Notes: a model not told the origin generated them from the letters alone. A DNA stretch of 64,000 bases from Dyella subtropica (GCF_026283965.1 NZ_JAPDPD010000007.1:144083-208082); one strand, 5' to 3'. Counted from the stretch's first letter, positions 17,585-26,705 are shown. Numbers and translations: made by a program.

Positions 17585-18412
17585 ATGAATTTCAAGAACG
17601 CGAGCACGCTTTGCGCCCTCGGTGTACTAGGCCTCGTGGCTCAAACTGCCCATGCGGATGACGTCGTCAAGGTGGGGGCAGGTGTCGACTACACCTCCGG
17701 CAAGTACGGCACTTCCACCACCACCGACATCACCCAGGTGCCTTTCACCCTGGGCTACGACACCGGCGATTGGTCATTCAAGCTGACGGTGCCGTACATC
17801 CATGTGACCGGTCCCAGCGATGTGATCCCGGGCATCGGTCCGGTGAAGAACGGCAACCCCAAGGGGCGTGGCAAGGGCCGGGCGGTGGTAGTGACCCCGA
17901 CCCCGACGCTCGTGACCAGCAACGGCTCGGCTTCCGGCTTGGGCGATGTGATTGCCGCCGCGACCTACGAGGCTTACAGCAACAAGGCGGCGAATTTCGG
18001 CATCGATCTCACCGGCAAGGTGAAGTTCGGCACTGCCGATGCCGACAAGGCGCTGGGCACCGGCAAGAACGACTACACCGCCGCCGTCGATCTGTACAAG
18101 GGCTTCGGTGCATGGACGGTGTTTGGCGGCGTGAGCTACACCTGGCTCGGCAGCTCGCAATTCATCCGCCTCAACAACGTGTTTGGCGCCAACGTGGGTG
18201 CGAGCTACAAGCTCGATCAGCAGAGCAGCGTCGGCGCCTACTACGACTACCGCGAGAAAGCGTCGAGCACGGGCTTCTCGCGCAGCGAATTGACGGGCTA
18301 CTACTCGTACAAGTTCGCCAGTGCGTGGAAGGCTCAGGCCTATGCCAGCAAGGGCCTCAGCGACGGCAGCCCGGACTGGGGCGTGGGCGCTTCGGTGGTC
18401 TATTCGTTCTGA
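17585..18412 (+). CDS. Outer-membrane beta-barrel protein (MetA-degradation-type transporter fold)
   Basis: 275 aa with a Sec signal (cleavage near TAHA|DDVV). The mature part alternates short amphipathic strands (KVGAGVDYTSGKYG, FTLGYDTGDWSFKLTVPYIHV, WTVFGGVSYTWLG) and ends in Phe (VVYSF), the barrel-assembly signature. The pattern matches the PF13557-type putative transporter / phenol MetA family. A Gly/Lys/Arg-rich loop (NPKGRGKGR) could face outward. Cargo unknown. It follows the repetitive exported protein, and the two may share a promoter. A bulged hairpin (18421-18458) follows the stop. Confidence 0.82.
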   Translation: MNFKNASTLCALGVLGLVAQTAHADDVVKVGAGVDYTSGKYGTSTTTDITQVPFTLGYDTGDWSFKLTVPYIHVTGPSDVIPGIGPVKNGNPKGRGKGRAVVVTPTPTLVTSNGSASGLGDVIAAATYEAYSNKAANFGIDLTGKVKFGTADADKALGTGKNDYTAAVDLYKGFGAWTVFGGVSYTWLGSSQFIRLNNVFGANVGASYKLDQQSSVGAYYDYREKASSTGFSRSELTGYYSYKFASAWKAQAYASKGLSDGSPDWGVGASVVYSF

Positions 18413-18658
18413 TGCAACGTGCAGGCGCCGCCGGTCTGACCAACTGTCGGCGCCCTGCCTGCGTGTAGGAGCTGGACGAAAGGCATAGGCCTGCGCATGC
18501 AGGCACAAGCCATGCATGCGTATGCACTAACGGAAAGCGTTACTGGCTTTGTTGTTCGATGAGGTAACGCTTGTTTGCACAGGGCTTGTTTGCACCGGTC
18601 CGCTCGCATAACTACTCGTCACGCTAAATACACCAATCTGAATATTGACTGCATCGCT

Positions 18659-18724
18659 CCAGGTGACACACTGCGTCACACTAGGTGGCACGCCGCGTCA
18701 CTCCTGGTAGCACACTGGAAGCAC
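18659..18724 (+). repeat. Three imperfect 22-bp direct repeats upstream of the pilin operon
   Basis: Units at 18659-18680, 18681-18702 and 18703-18724 share GGTG(a/g)CAC and GCGTCAC words; the third is more diverged. The 22-bp period puts equivalent bases on one DNA face. They end 71 bp before the pilE start inside the 382-bp gap 18413-18794, which otherwise holds only a bulged hairpin after the preceding gene. Probably a regulator-binding array. Confidence 0.55.
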
Positions 18725-18794
18725 TCCTCTCTGCCATGGAGATCATGGAGGATCGTTAGGCCCGACCAGTTTTGAAGCCCTATGGGGGCTGCAA

Positions 18795-19262
18795 ATGGGC
18801 AAATACGGTTCTGCTAACCAGGTGGTGCTGACCGCAGCACCGGTGTCTGCGCGCAAGACGCGACCCTCCGGCTTTACCTTGATCGAGCTGATGATCGTGG
18901 TCGCGATCGTCGCGATCCTTGCCGCCATCGCCCTCCCCAGCTATCGCAAGTACGTGCTGCATGGCAATCGCTCCGCGGCGGAGCAGGTCATGCTGGACAT
19001 GTCAGCTGCGCAAGAACGCTACATGATCGACAACCGCTCGTATGCGGCCAGCGCGTCCAGCCTTGGCTACGCCGTGATGCCGGATACGGTCTCGCCGAAC
19101 TACACGATGGCGGTGGCCACAAACAGCGGTCCGCCGCCCAGTTTCAACATCACCGCCACCCCGATCAACAGCCAGACCGGCGATACCGATTGCAATGTAC
19201 TCACGCTCACCAGCTCCGGCAGCAAGTCGGCGAGCGGCTCTTCCACCAAGTGTTGGAAATAG
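18795..19262 (+). CDS. pilE: Type IV pilin, PilE-like
   Basis: 155 aa prepilin. The processing site is [17 protein letters not shown], with Glu5 and a long hydrophobic N-terminal helix, then a C-terminal domain with a Cys pair (TDCNVL and TKCWK) that could form the D-loop disulphide. The leader is 26 residues, long for a type IVa pilin; GTG codons at residues 10, 11 and 17 could give shorter leaders. The ATG at 18795 has a G-rich ribosome site. It is the first gene of the minor pilin operon; in Pseudomonas pilE is the last. Probably a minor pilin of the tip-initiation complex. Confidence 0.88.
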   Translation: MGKYGSANQVVLTAAPVSARKTRPSGFTLIELMIVVAIVAILAAIALPSYRKYVLHGNRSAAEQVMLDMSAAQERYMIDNRSYAASASSLGYAVMPDTVSPNYTMAVATNSGPPPSFNITATPINSQTGDTDCNVLTLTSSGSKSASGSSTKCWK

Positions 19263-19265
19263 GCC

Positions 19266-19754
19266 ATGGGTATGCGACCGCAGCATGGATATACCGCAGT
19301 CGAGCTGATGGTCACCCTCGGGGTGTTAGCCATCATCCTGATGATCGCCGCGCCGCAGATGGGGCCGTTCCTGCGCAAGCAGCAGGTCAAAAACGCCTCG
19401 ATGGACATCACCTCGGCGGTGGCGCTCGCGCGCAGCGAGGCGGTCAAGCGCAACGCGCCGGTGTATGTGGTGGCCAGCAACGCCGGTTGGACCGGCGGCT
19501 GGACGGTCAATACCACCGGTACCGTGCTGCCGGCGAGTTCCAGCAGCACCCTTCGTGCGCAGGCCTCCATGGACGGCATCAATATCACCGAGTCCAACAG
19601 CCATACGCAGTTCAACTTCGGCGGCGACGGCCGGCTGCAGTCCACCGGCATGTCATTCACCGTCAACACCAGCATAGCGACCACCGGCGTGACTCCGCTG
19701 TGCGTCAACGTGGGCGCGACGGGTCGCGTGCAGACCACCAATGGAGGCTGCTAA
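19266..19754 (+). CDS. fimT: Minor pilin, FimT/GspH family
   Basis: 162 aa with prepilin site MGMRPQHG|YTAVELMVTLGVL (Glu5 present) followed by the FimT/GspH domain, including the VALARSEAVKRNAPVYV segment typical of the family. The start is 3 bp after pilE and the stop overlaps pilV by one base (TAATG). It should be cleaved and methylated by PilD and take part in priming pilus assembly. FimT-type pilins can bind DNA during natural transformation; that role is only possible here. Confidence 0.9.
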   Translation: MGMRPQHGYTAVELMVTLGVLAIILMIAAPQMGPFLRKQQVKNASMDITSAVALARSEAVKRNAPVYVVASNAGWTGGWTVNTTGTVLPASSSSTLRAQASMDGINITESNSHTQFNFGGDGRLQSTGMSFTVNTSIATTGVTPLCVNVGATGRVQTTNGGC

Positions 19755-20320
19755 TGAAGCGCCAGTGCGGCATGTTGTTGATCGAAGTGTTGGTCTCGCT
19801 GTTCATCGCGGCGATTGCCTTGTTGGGCGCGGTCGGGATGATGGCCCGCTCGTCGCGCAACGAGATGGAATCCTACGAACGCGTACAAGCGCTTACCCTG
19901 ATGCAGGACATGGTGTCGCGCATCAATGCCAACCGCCAAGTGGCTACGTGCTATTCCGCGGGCGCCACTGGCGTTGTTCTAGGCACAGGGGCAGCCGCCG
20001 CGCCGGTCTGTGCCGCCGGTACGCCGTCGCCAACAGCTGCTCAGGCGGCCACCGCGAACGCGGATCTTGCTGCCTGGAACAATGCGTTGCTCGGCGCAGC
20101 CGAGACCTCCGGCGGCAATAGGGTGGGCGCGATGATCGGCGCGATCGGGTGCGTCGATCAGATCGACGCCACCAACAACATCTATCGCGTCACCGTCGCC
20201 TGGCAGGGCTTGATGTCCACCGCGACACCTGGCCTGACGTGCGGGCAGGGCAAATTCGGCAACGAAACCTTGCGTCGCACCGTCAGCGTCCAAATCCAGA
20301 TAGCCAATCTCTCCTCATGA
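19754..20320 (+). CDS. pilV: Minor pilin PilV
   Basis: 188 aa from the ATG at 19754. Prepilin signal MKRQCG|MLLIEVLVSLFIAAIALLG, with a short leader and Glu5, followed by RSSRNEMESYERVQALTLMQDMVSRI, a PilV-like helix region (written across residues 30-56). The C-terminal domain has several Cys residues. The next gene overlaps by 4 bp (ATGA), implying coupled translation in the order pilV-pilW-pilX, as in Pseudomonas aeruginosa. Function inferred: part of the pilus tip complex. Confidence 0.9.
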   Translation: MKRQCGMLLIEVLVSLFIAAIALLGAVGMMARSSRNEMESYERVQALTLMQDMVSRINANRQVATCYSAGATGVVLGTGAAAAPVCAAGTPSPTAAQAATANADLAAWNNALLGAAETSGGNRVGAMIGAIGCVDQIDATNNIYRVTVAWQGLMSTATPGLTCGQGKFGNETLRRTVSVQIQIANLSS

Positions 20321-21378
20321 ACATGATCTCGTCCAGCGCTTGTGCGATCACTCCGCGAGCCCGCCAGGCCGGCATGAGCCTCATTGAGCTGATGGTCGGC
20401 ATGGCCATCGGCCTGGTGATGCTGGCCGCGCTCGGATCGTTCTACGTGTCCACCTCCAAGACTCGGACGGAATTCAGCAAGACCGGAGACCAAGTGGAGA
20501 ATGGCCGCTATGCGATCGAGTTGATGGTGCGCGATATCGAGATGTCCGGCTTCTACGGACGTCCAGGCGTGCCGATCTCGGTGACGCACAACCTGCCGAC
20601 GGCGTGCGCGACGGCCAAGGCGTCGATGGGTTTCAGCACCACCAGTGGTCTGGTGGTCCCGGTCGGGTTGTCCGGGTTGCCTGTCGGTGCCGCCGCACCC
20701 ACCTGCTTGCCGAATATTGCCGCGGGCTCGGAAGTGCTGACGGTGCGCTACGCGTCCAGTGTCGTCACCGCCACGCCGGTGGCCGGCGAGTACTACGTCC
20801 AGTTGTCCGCATGCCCCACCGATACGGTTTCGCTGGTGTACGACACGAGTGCATCTGCCTTCACCTTGCAGACCAAACTGTGCGTGGCGACCAGTCCGGC
20901 CGAGCTGCGCAAATTCGTCGTGCGCAGCTATTACATCGCCACCTGCGACACCTGTACGGGCGCCAATGCAGATACCACGCCTACGCTGAAGGTCGCCGAA
21001 TTCGTCGGTGGCGCGATCACCGTCACGTCCTTGGTCGACGGCATCCAGGACATGCATTTCAGTTACGGCGTGGACACCGACAACAACGGCTCACCCGATT
21101 GCTACGTCAGCGATCCTTCAGTGGACAATTCGGCGGCCTGCACGACGAATACTGGATACGTGTGGACCAACGCCACCACCAACTGGGCGAACGTCACCGG
21201 TGTGCGCGTCACGGTGCTGTCGCGGAATATCGCATCAACCGTCGGTTGGAGCGATACGCGCAGCTATAACCTCGGCCGCCCCACCGCGAGCGGTCCGTTC
21301 AACGACGCGTACAAGCGCCATGTCTACGGAGCGCTGGCACGCGTGTGGAATACAGGCGGTTTGCGGGAGAGTCAGTGA
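20317..21378 (+). CDS. pilW: Minor pilin PilW
   Basis: 353 aa from the ATG at 20317 that overlaps the pilV stop; a longer upstream frame is a shadow of pilV. Prepilin site ARQAG|MSLIELMVGMAIGLVML with Glu5. The large C-terminal domain fits PilW, including NGRYAIELMVRDIEMSGFYG near residues 63-82 and an acidic DTDNNGSPD loop near 250 that could bind calcium. Part of the minor-pilin/PilY1 tip assembly. Confidence 0.9.
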   Translation: MNMISSSACAITPRARQAGMSLIELMVGMAIGLVMLAALGSFYVSTSKTRTEFSKTGDQVENGRYAIELMVRDIEMSGFYGRPGVPISVTHNLPTACATAKASMGFSTTSGLVVPVGLSGLPVGAAAPTCLPNIAAGSEVLTVRYASSVVTATPVAGEYYVQLSACPTDTVSLVYDTSASAFTLQTKLCVATSPAELRKFVVRSYYIATCDTCTGANADTTPTLKVAEFVGGAITVTSLVDGIQDMHFSYGVDTDNNGSPDCYVSDPSVDNSAACTTNTGYVWTNATTNWANVTGVRVTVLSRNIASTVGWSDTRSYNLGRPTASGPFNDAYKRHVYGALARVWNTGGLRESQ

Positions 21379-21929
21379 TGAAGACACGATCTTTCGGCGC
21401 GCAGCGCCGCCAAAGTGGTTTCACTTTGATGATGACGCTGATTTTTCTGGTCATCTTCATGCTCTTTGCCATCTCCATGGTGAGTTCCAGCGTGGTCAGC
21501 ACCAGGGTGGCTTCCAACCAGCAATACCGAATGGAGGCGAAGTCCGTTGCGCAGGAGGGGGCTGAGACCATTCTCAATCAACCGTTTACGCTGAATCCGA
21601 TCACTACCGTCACCAGCGTGCCGATCGATGTCACCGGCAGCGGTAAACCGGCTTTCACGGCGCAAGTGGCCGTGCCCGTGTGTTTGAGTACCAAGCCGGT
21701 GCTCAATCAGGATCTGGACTTGAGCAACGCCAGCGATCGCACTTGCATGATCAGCGGCGCCAGTCAGAACACCGGTCTTCTGACCTCTCCGCCGACGCCC
21801 AATTACCTGTGCGTGAGCACCAACTGGGAAGTGCAATCCAGCGTCACCGATCCAAATAACACCGCCACTTCCGTCGTCGTGCACCAAGGTGTTTCCGTAC
21901 GTGTGCCGATCGGAACCGCCTGTCCATGA
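21378..21929 (+). CDS. pilX: Minor pilin PilX
   Basis: 183 aa from the ATG at 21378, overlapping the pilW stop by one base (TGATG). Class III-like signal RRQSG|FTLMMTLIFLVIFMLF; position +5 is Met, not Glu, as often seen in PilX/GspK-type pilins that cap the pilus tip. Then VSTRVASNQQYRMEAKSVAQEGAE, which resembles PilX. Two Cys-containing segments follow. It should couple the other minor pilins to PilY1, encoded 34 bp downstream. Confidence 0.88.
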   Translation: MKTRSFGAQRRQSGFTLMMTLIFLVIFMLFAISMVSSSVVSTRVASNQQYRMEAKSVAQEGAETILNQPFTLNPITTVTSVPIDVTGSGKPAFTAQVAVPVCLSTKPVLNQDLDLSNASDRTCMISGASQNTGLLTSPPTPNYLCVSTNWEVQSSVTDPNNTATSVVVHQGVSVRVPIGTACP

Positions 21930-21963
21930 ACTTCGATTTTCCGAGTTCCATAGGATCGCCGTC

Positions 21964-24900
21964 ATGTCCCATACCAATCTGTCGCTGAGTCGCCTTTTGC
22001 GCAGCATGGCTCTTGTCTCCGCGGTGGCGGTGTTGCCGAGGTTCGCACTGGCCGACGATGTCGACCTGTTCACCGGCATTTCGCCCACCAACGTCGGTCG
22101 AGCCAATGTGCTGTTTATCCTTGATGACGCCTCCGCCGCTCATGCGAACGTTACGTTCACTTGTCCAGCGCCGGGCAGTTCGATTTCCGGCAATCAGATG
22201 ATTCAATTCGATCAGTGTGCGCTCTACAACGCGGTCGCTGCGATCGGCGGCAACCCGTCACTGGTCGGAAAGCTCAACATGGGACTGATGGCGTTTGGTT
22301 CCCCCAGCCCGGGCGGTGGTCAGTTCTATTATCCGAACGCGAATCCGTCGTCGTTGCCGATGATGGATGCAGCCGGGGTCAGTAACTTCGAAAGCTTTAT
22401 TTTGGGGACGGTTGGGTCCCTCACGGCACCAAAATCGCAGGTGGCGGGCAGCATGCAGGAGGCGTGGGCGTTCTACACCAGTAACGTGGGCGTCTCTGGT
22501 ACCAGCTACCACACCATCTTTGGGCCATGCCAGAAGAACTTCGTCATTTATATCGCCGACGCCAGGGTAAGCGGTAAGCCTCAGGACAACTCAAACGGGC
22601 AGGCCACTCTGGCTGCTGCCGGTGCGAGTGCGGCGCAGCAGACGCAGATCGCAATCAACTCCAAGTACGCCAGCAACTGGGGCGATGAGTGGGCTCGGTT
22701 CATGTACCAGGGGCCGGTAGGAAATAACAACCCGCAGAACATCATCACGTACACCATTGCGGTGGATGACCAGGCTCATCCGAACGTCGACTACGACAAT
22801 TTTGTGAAAAGCATGGCCGATCACGGTGGCGGTAAGTTTTTTTCCGTCCAGGTGGGTGATACATCTGCTTTGACGGCGGCCTTGACCCAGATCTTCAACG
22901 AAGTGCAGGCGGTCAACAGCGTATTCGCCTCGGTCAGCCTGCCAGTGAACGTCAATGCGCAGGGCACCTACAGTGACCAGATCTATGCAGGCATGTTTCG
23001 TCCCGACGCTCAAGGCAATCCACGCTGGGTGGGCAACCTCAAGCAATACAAGATGGGTTTCGACAGCAGCAACAACGTTGTCCTCGAGGATGCCACTGGC
23101 GCCGCGGCGATCAGCAATTCCGGCACCGGCTTCATCTCGCCGAATGCGCTGAGCTATTGGACCGCCGATCACTACACCGGGACGCCTAACGATGGTCCCT
23201 TCACCGTTCCTTCGGGTACGTCGGTCGTTGCCAACTGGCCTTCGGGCGGATTCTGGGTCAATAGCCCGAGCGGCACCGGATGGACCTATGACGCCCCGGA
23301 CGGCGAGATTGTTGAAAAAGGCGGTGCAGCGGAAATGGCGCGCGCGGATTACCTCACGACAGCCACACAGGCAAACCGCACCGTCTACACCTGCAATGGC
23401 GTCGGCAGCTGCCCGACGAGCCAGGCCATGCCGACGTTCGACACCAACAATAATTGGCTGACAGGGGCTAGCGGTCAGAGCGCGTTCTTCGGCTCGAACA
23501 CGCCCAGTGTGAGCGTTACGAGCCTGATTGCGTGGATCAGGGGCAACGACAACATTCCATTGGACACGCAGGGGGCGGAGACGGAGCAAGGTCCAGGGGC
23601 GCCGGTTGCCGTGCGCGCTTCGATTCATGGCGACGTGCTGCATTCCCGTCCGGCCATCGTCAACTACTACAACACCACGACGCAGACCAACAATATCGTG
23701 GCGTATTACGGCTCCAACGACGGCTTCTTCCGTGCCGTCAACGGCAATCGCACGGGTGTCTTCAACGGAGTCCGGCCGGGTGGTGAACTCTGGTCGTTTA
23801 TCGCGCCGGAGTTCCTGTCGAAATTCCCGCGGCAGCACGACAACAGCCCGCAGCTCAAGCTCGCCAATACACCGAGCGGCATCACGCCGCTGCCGATGCC
23901 GAAGGATTATTTCTTCGACGGCACGACGACCGTCTACCAGGACCTGCGCGTCCCTGCGAGTCCCAAGGTCTATATCTACCTGACGGCGCGTCGCGGTGGG
24001 CGCTTGATCTATGCGATGAACGTCACCGATCCGGCGAATCCGCGATTCCTGTGGAAGCGTTCCAATAGTGATATCGCGGAGCTTGGTCAAACCTGGTCGC
24101 AGCCCAAGGTGGCGCTGGTCAAGGGCTATACGGATAGCAATGGCGTAGGTATCCCCGTACTGATCATGGGTGCCGGCTACGACACCGCCGAGGACAATGA
24201 TCCGTACTCGACATCGACCCCGGACAGCCAGGGGCGCGGCATCATCATGCTGGATGCGATCACCGGCCAGCTGGTGTGGGCGGCGCTGCCTTCCTGCACC
24301 GGCGTGGCGGCCCCGGCGAAGTGCATTGTGGTGTCGGGTATGACCCGGTCTATCCCAGCCGACATCACCTTGCTTGACCGCAACGCCGACGGCTATATCG
24401 ACCGTCTTTATGCGGCGGACCTGGGCGGCAATATCTGGCGTGTGGATCTGGAGCCGACCGCCGGCACGGCACCGGCGAACTGGGTGGTGACCAAGTTGGC
24501 TAGTCTGGCCAGCAGCGGAGGCAACAACGAGCGCAAGTTCTTCTATCCACCGGACGTGGTGCCTACCAGTACCTACGACGCGGTGACAGCTGCGAGCGGC
24601 GACCGCGAGAAGCCGTTGTATTCGAGTCCTTCCGTGGAAGGCACGGCTTACAACGTGACCAACCGTTTCTACATGCTCAAGGACACCAATACTGGCAACA
24701 ACGTTGCCAATGGATGGACGGCGATAACCGAGAACAATCTTTTTGACGCCAGCGCTGCGGTGTATTCCGCCACCAGCCCGTCGCCGGCAAGCACCAGCAC
24801 CAACTCGGGCTTCTTCGTTACGCTGACGAACAAGGGCGAAAAGGCAGTCAATGCGCCGCTGACGGTGGCGGGCTATACCTATTTTGGTACCAATCAGCCG

Positions 24901-25230
24901 TTTGACCCGACGGCCAACCCGAACGTTTGCTATCCCAACCTCGGCATCGCACGAGGCTATGCGATCAGTTTCACAGATGCCACGGGCCTCAATTCGAATC
25001 GCAACATCGTGTTCGCCGGTGGCGGTCTGCCGCCCTCGCCGGTGTTCGGGCTCGTGCAGATTCCATCGATCAACGGCGGTATGGTCTTGACGCCGGTGTT
25101 GATTGGCGGCGGCAATCAGACCAGCGGAGCAGGCGGTAACGACACATCAACGTTGGGTTCTCAAAAGATCACCCCGCCGGGTACCGGCCACCGCAAGCGC
25201 ACCTATTGGTATATCGATGGCGTGAAGTAA
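21964..25230 (+). CDS. pilY1: PilY1/PilC-type pilus tip adhesin
   Basis: 1088 aa from the ATG at 21964 with a signal peptide ending near RFALA|DDVD. The N-terminal third is von Willebrand A-like: NVLFILDDASAAHAN at 48-62 occupies the MIDAS site, but the DxSxS motif is incomplete. The C-terminal half is the PilC beta-propeller: HSRPAIVNYYN, YYGSNDGFFRAVNG, ELWSFIAPEFL, GGRLIYAMNVTDP and a calcium-type loop DRNADGYIDRLYAADLGG. It promotes pilus extension, adhesion and surface sensing in relatives. Last gene of the minor pilin operon; two hairpins follow. Confidence 0.95.
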   Translation: MSHTNLSLSRLLRSMALVSAVAVLPRFALADDVDLFTGISPTNVGRANVLFILDDASAAHANVTFTCPAPGSSISGNQMIQFDQCALYNAVAAIGGNPSLVGKLNMGLMAFGSPSPGGGQFYYPNANPSSLPMMDAAGVSNFESFILGTVGSLTAPKSQVAGSMQEAWAFYTSNVGVSGTSYHTIFGPCQKNFVIYIADARVSGKPQDNSNGQATLAAAGASAAQQTQIAINSKYASNWGDEWARFMYQGPVGNNNPQNIITYTIAVDDQAHPNVDYDNFVKSMADHGGGKFFSVQVGDTSALTAALTQIFNEVQAVNSVFASVSLPVNVNAQGTYSDQIYAGMFRPDAQGNPRWVGNLKQYKMGFDSSNNVVLEDATGAAAISNSGTGFISPNALSYWTADHYTGTPNDGPFTVPSGTSVVANWPSGGFWVNSPSGTGWTYDAPDGEIVEKGGAAEMARADYLTTATQANRTVYTCNGVGSCPTSQAMPTFDTNNNWLTGASGQSAFFGSNTPSVSVTSLIAWIRGNDNIPLDTQGAETEQGPGAPVAVRASIHGDVLHSRPAIVNYYNTTTQTNNIVAYYGSNDGFFRAVNGNRTGVFNGVRPGGELWSFIAPEFLSKFPRQHDNSPQLKLANTPSGITPLPMPKDYFFDGTTTVYQDLRVPASPKVYIYLTARRGGRLIYAMNVTDPANPRFLWKRSNSDIAELGQTWSQPKVALVKGYTDSNGVGIPVLIMGAGYDTAEDNDPYSTSTPDSQGRGIIMLDAITGQLVWAALPSCTGVAAPAKCIVVSGMTRSIPADITLLDRNADGYIDRLYAADLGGNIWRVDLEPTAGTAPANWVVTKLASLASSGGNNERKFFYPPDVVPTSTYDAVTAASGDREKPLYSSPSVEGTAYNVTNRFYMLKDTNTGNNVANGWTAITENNLFDASAAVYSATSPSPASTSTNSGFFVTLTNKGEKAVNAPLTVAGYTYFGTNQPFDPTANPNVCYPNLGIARGYAISFTDATGLNSNRNIVFAGGGLPPSPVFGLVQIPSINGGMVLTPVLIGGGNQTSGAGGNDTSTLGSQKITPPGTGHRKRTYWYIDGVK

Positions 25231-25269
25231 GTGCGGCGCAGGCATGCCGGATTTACCCGACATGCCTGG

Positions 25270-25428
25270 TTAAATGCAGCGCGGCCCCGAGTCCTCTGGA
25301 CGCGGGGCCGATTTGTTGATGACGGTCGATCCCACCGATGACTGCACGTTCTGATACACGAACGAGTACTTGAAGGCCGCCGGCACGTTCAATTGGAGCA
25401 GGCGTCTGGAATCGTTCAAGTGCTCCAT
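25270..25428 (-). CDS. Possible 52-aa orphan ORF or gene remnant
   Basis: The ATG at 25428 opens 52 codons with plausible protein-like composition in the first 38 residues (LLQLNVPAAFKYSFVYQNVQ). The last residues run through the GC-rich hairpin at 25282-25310, and a stop lies two codons before the ATG. There is no ribosome site. It may be the leftover of a larger gene; I do not recognise a family. Confidence 0.25.
   Translation of the reverse strand: MEHLNDSRRLLQLNVPAAFKYSFVYQNVQSSVGSTVINKSAPRPEDSGPRCI
25282..25310 (+). terminator. Hairpin downstream of pilY1
   Basis: The stem CGGCCCCG / CGGGGCCG is extended by GTCC/GGAC with one mismatch and a TCT loop, followed by atttgttg. A second hairpin (25239-25268, CAGGCATG / CATGCCTG) lies just before it. 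Together they probably end the pilin operon. Confidence 0.65.
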
Positions 25429-25447
25429 TTGTCAGTAAGTTGGTGAA

Positions 25448-25475
25448 AACCCTCGCTCCTGCTGGAGCGAGGGTT
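25448..25475 (-). terminator. Terminator of the aminotransferase operon
   Basis: A perfect 12-bp stem (25448-25459 / 25464-25475) with a 4-nt loop. Read on the minus strand it is followed by TTTTC, giving a classic intrinsic terminator 23 bp after the DegT-family gene. Confidence 0.85.
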
Positions 25476-25498
25476 CTTCATGCGAAGCAGCGAGCGCC

Positions 25499-26701
25499 TC
25501 AAGAGGTGAGTGCGCGTCCCAGTGCGGCAAAGATTTGCGCGAACTCTTCGTCGCGCAACCAGGGGCTGTTGGTGATCGTCAGAGAGCGCGCGGCGAAGTC
25601 GCGCGCGTTGGGCAGGTCGGCCGTGGGAAGCATGCCTCGCAGATAGCCGTAGTCGGGCAGGGCATGAATGAAAAGGCGGCTTACCCCGAGGCCGGAAGTC
25701 CACAGCGTTTGCAGCGCGGCGTCACGGATAGCCTCGGTGGGCAGTGTGAGCAGCAGGAAGGGCCATACGCCCCGCGTGCCTATGGCGTCGTCGAAGACAG
25801 TGACGCCAGGTAGGTGACGAAGCTGCTCCACTCGGCGCGTGGCTTGCTGTCGTGTGGTGTCGATGAAGTTGGGCAGCCGCGTCATGGCACGTGCGCCCAC
25901 GGTCTGGCGCCAGCGCCCCAGCGGATGCAGTGGAATATCCGGTCCGAAATCGTCGCCAACGGCGGCCACGGGGTCGCCTTTCGCCAGCGCTTTGCGCAGT
26001 GGCGCGCCATAGGCCCACGAAAGCAGGGAGGGGCGATAGGCCACGGCGTAGCCGATGAGTTCCAGTGCGCGCTGCAAGCCCATGCGCAGGTCGGGATGGA
26101 TCACGTCGTTGCGGCTCTTTGCAAAGGCTTCGCGCAGCGATGCATCGCGCGTGATGAGTACGCCGCCTTCATACAAGGTCAATCCCTTACCGACGGCGAG
26201 ACTGAAGAAGCCGGCATCGCCGAGCAGGCCCACGCTGCGACCATCCTGCTGTGCACCCAGGGCCTGAGCGGCGTCTTCGAGCACATAGGCGCCACAAGTG
26301 CGGGCGATCTGAAGTGCTTGCTGTACATCGGCGACGCGGCCGGCCATATGTGTCGGCACGATGGCGAGTGTGTTGCTACCGCACACCGCCGCCAGTTGCG
26401 CTGCGTCCATATCGAAGTGGTTCGGTGCGAGATCGCACAATCGAAGCGTGAGCCCGGCGCGATGGATGGCCAGGGCTACCAGCGGGCAGGTCCACGCGGG
26501 CACCACGACTTCATGGCGATCCGGTCGCAAGCGATGCATGGCCTGCAACGCGACTACCATCGCGGCGGTGCCGGAACACTCCAATTGAACTTCATCGATA
26601 CCCAGCCACGCCGCCATGCGTTCGGCGAACGGGGCACGGCCAGGCAGCAGATCGCTAAAGCGCAGCGGCAGGCCGGCGGTGGGCGGCAGCTCGCGGCGCA
26701 T
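25499..26701 (-). CDS. DegT/DnrJ/EryC1/StrS-family aminotransferase
   Basis: 400 aa PLP enzyme of the sugar aminotransferase family. Motifs: CSGTAAMVVAL near 42-51, VVPAWTCP at 66-73, EDAAQALGA at 142-150 (PLP-binding Asp and Gln) and the Schiff-base Lys172 in SLAVGKGLTLYEGG. These enzymes usually aminate a nucleotide-linked ketosugar; the sugar is unknown here. It is the last gene of a four-gene unit, 4 bp after the second SMR-type transporter. The layout recalls ArnB with ArnE/ArnF, which supply and flip an aminosugar lipid, but no other arn genes are present. Confidence 0.88.
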   Translation of the reverse strand: MRRELPPTAGLPLRFSDLLPGRAPFAERMAAWLGIDEVQLECSGTAAMVVALQAMHRLRPDRHEVVVPAWTCPLVALAIHRAGLTLRLCDLAPNHFDMDAAQLAAVCGSNTLAIVPTHMAGRVADVQQALQIARTCGAYVLEDAAQALGAQQDGRSVGLLGDAGFFSLAVGKGLTLYEGGVLITRDASLREAFAKSRNDVIHPDLRMGLQRALELIGYAVAYRPSLLSWAYGAPLRKALAKGDPVAAVGDDFGPDIPLHPLGRWRQTVGARAMTRLPNFIDTTRQQATRRVEQLRHLPGVTVFDDAIGTRGVWPFLLLTLPTEAIRDAALQTLWTSGLGVSRLFIHALPDYGYLRGMLPTADLPNARDFAARSLTITNSPWLRDEEFAQIFAALGRALTS

Positions 26702-26705
26702 GCGC

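Noticed and set aside
18659..18724. Sigma-54 promoter within the repeats before pilE
   Set aside because: GG is present but the GC element is not at the required 10-bp spacing in any unit.
18659..18724. Short CRISPR-like array
   Set aside because: Only three diverged units without spacers and no cas genes in the window.
22591..24090. 499-codon minus-strand frame opposite pilY1
   Set aside because: Arg/Val/Ala-rich antisense translation without motifs; codon use reflects pilY1.
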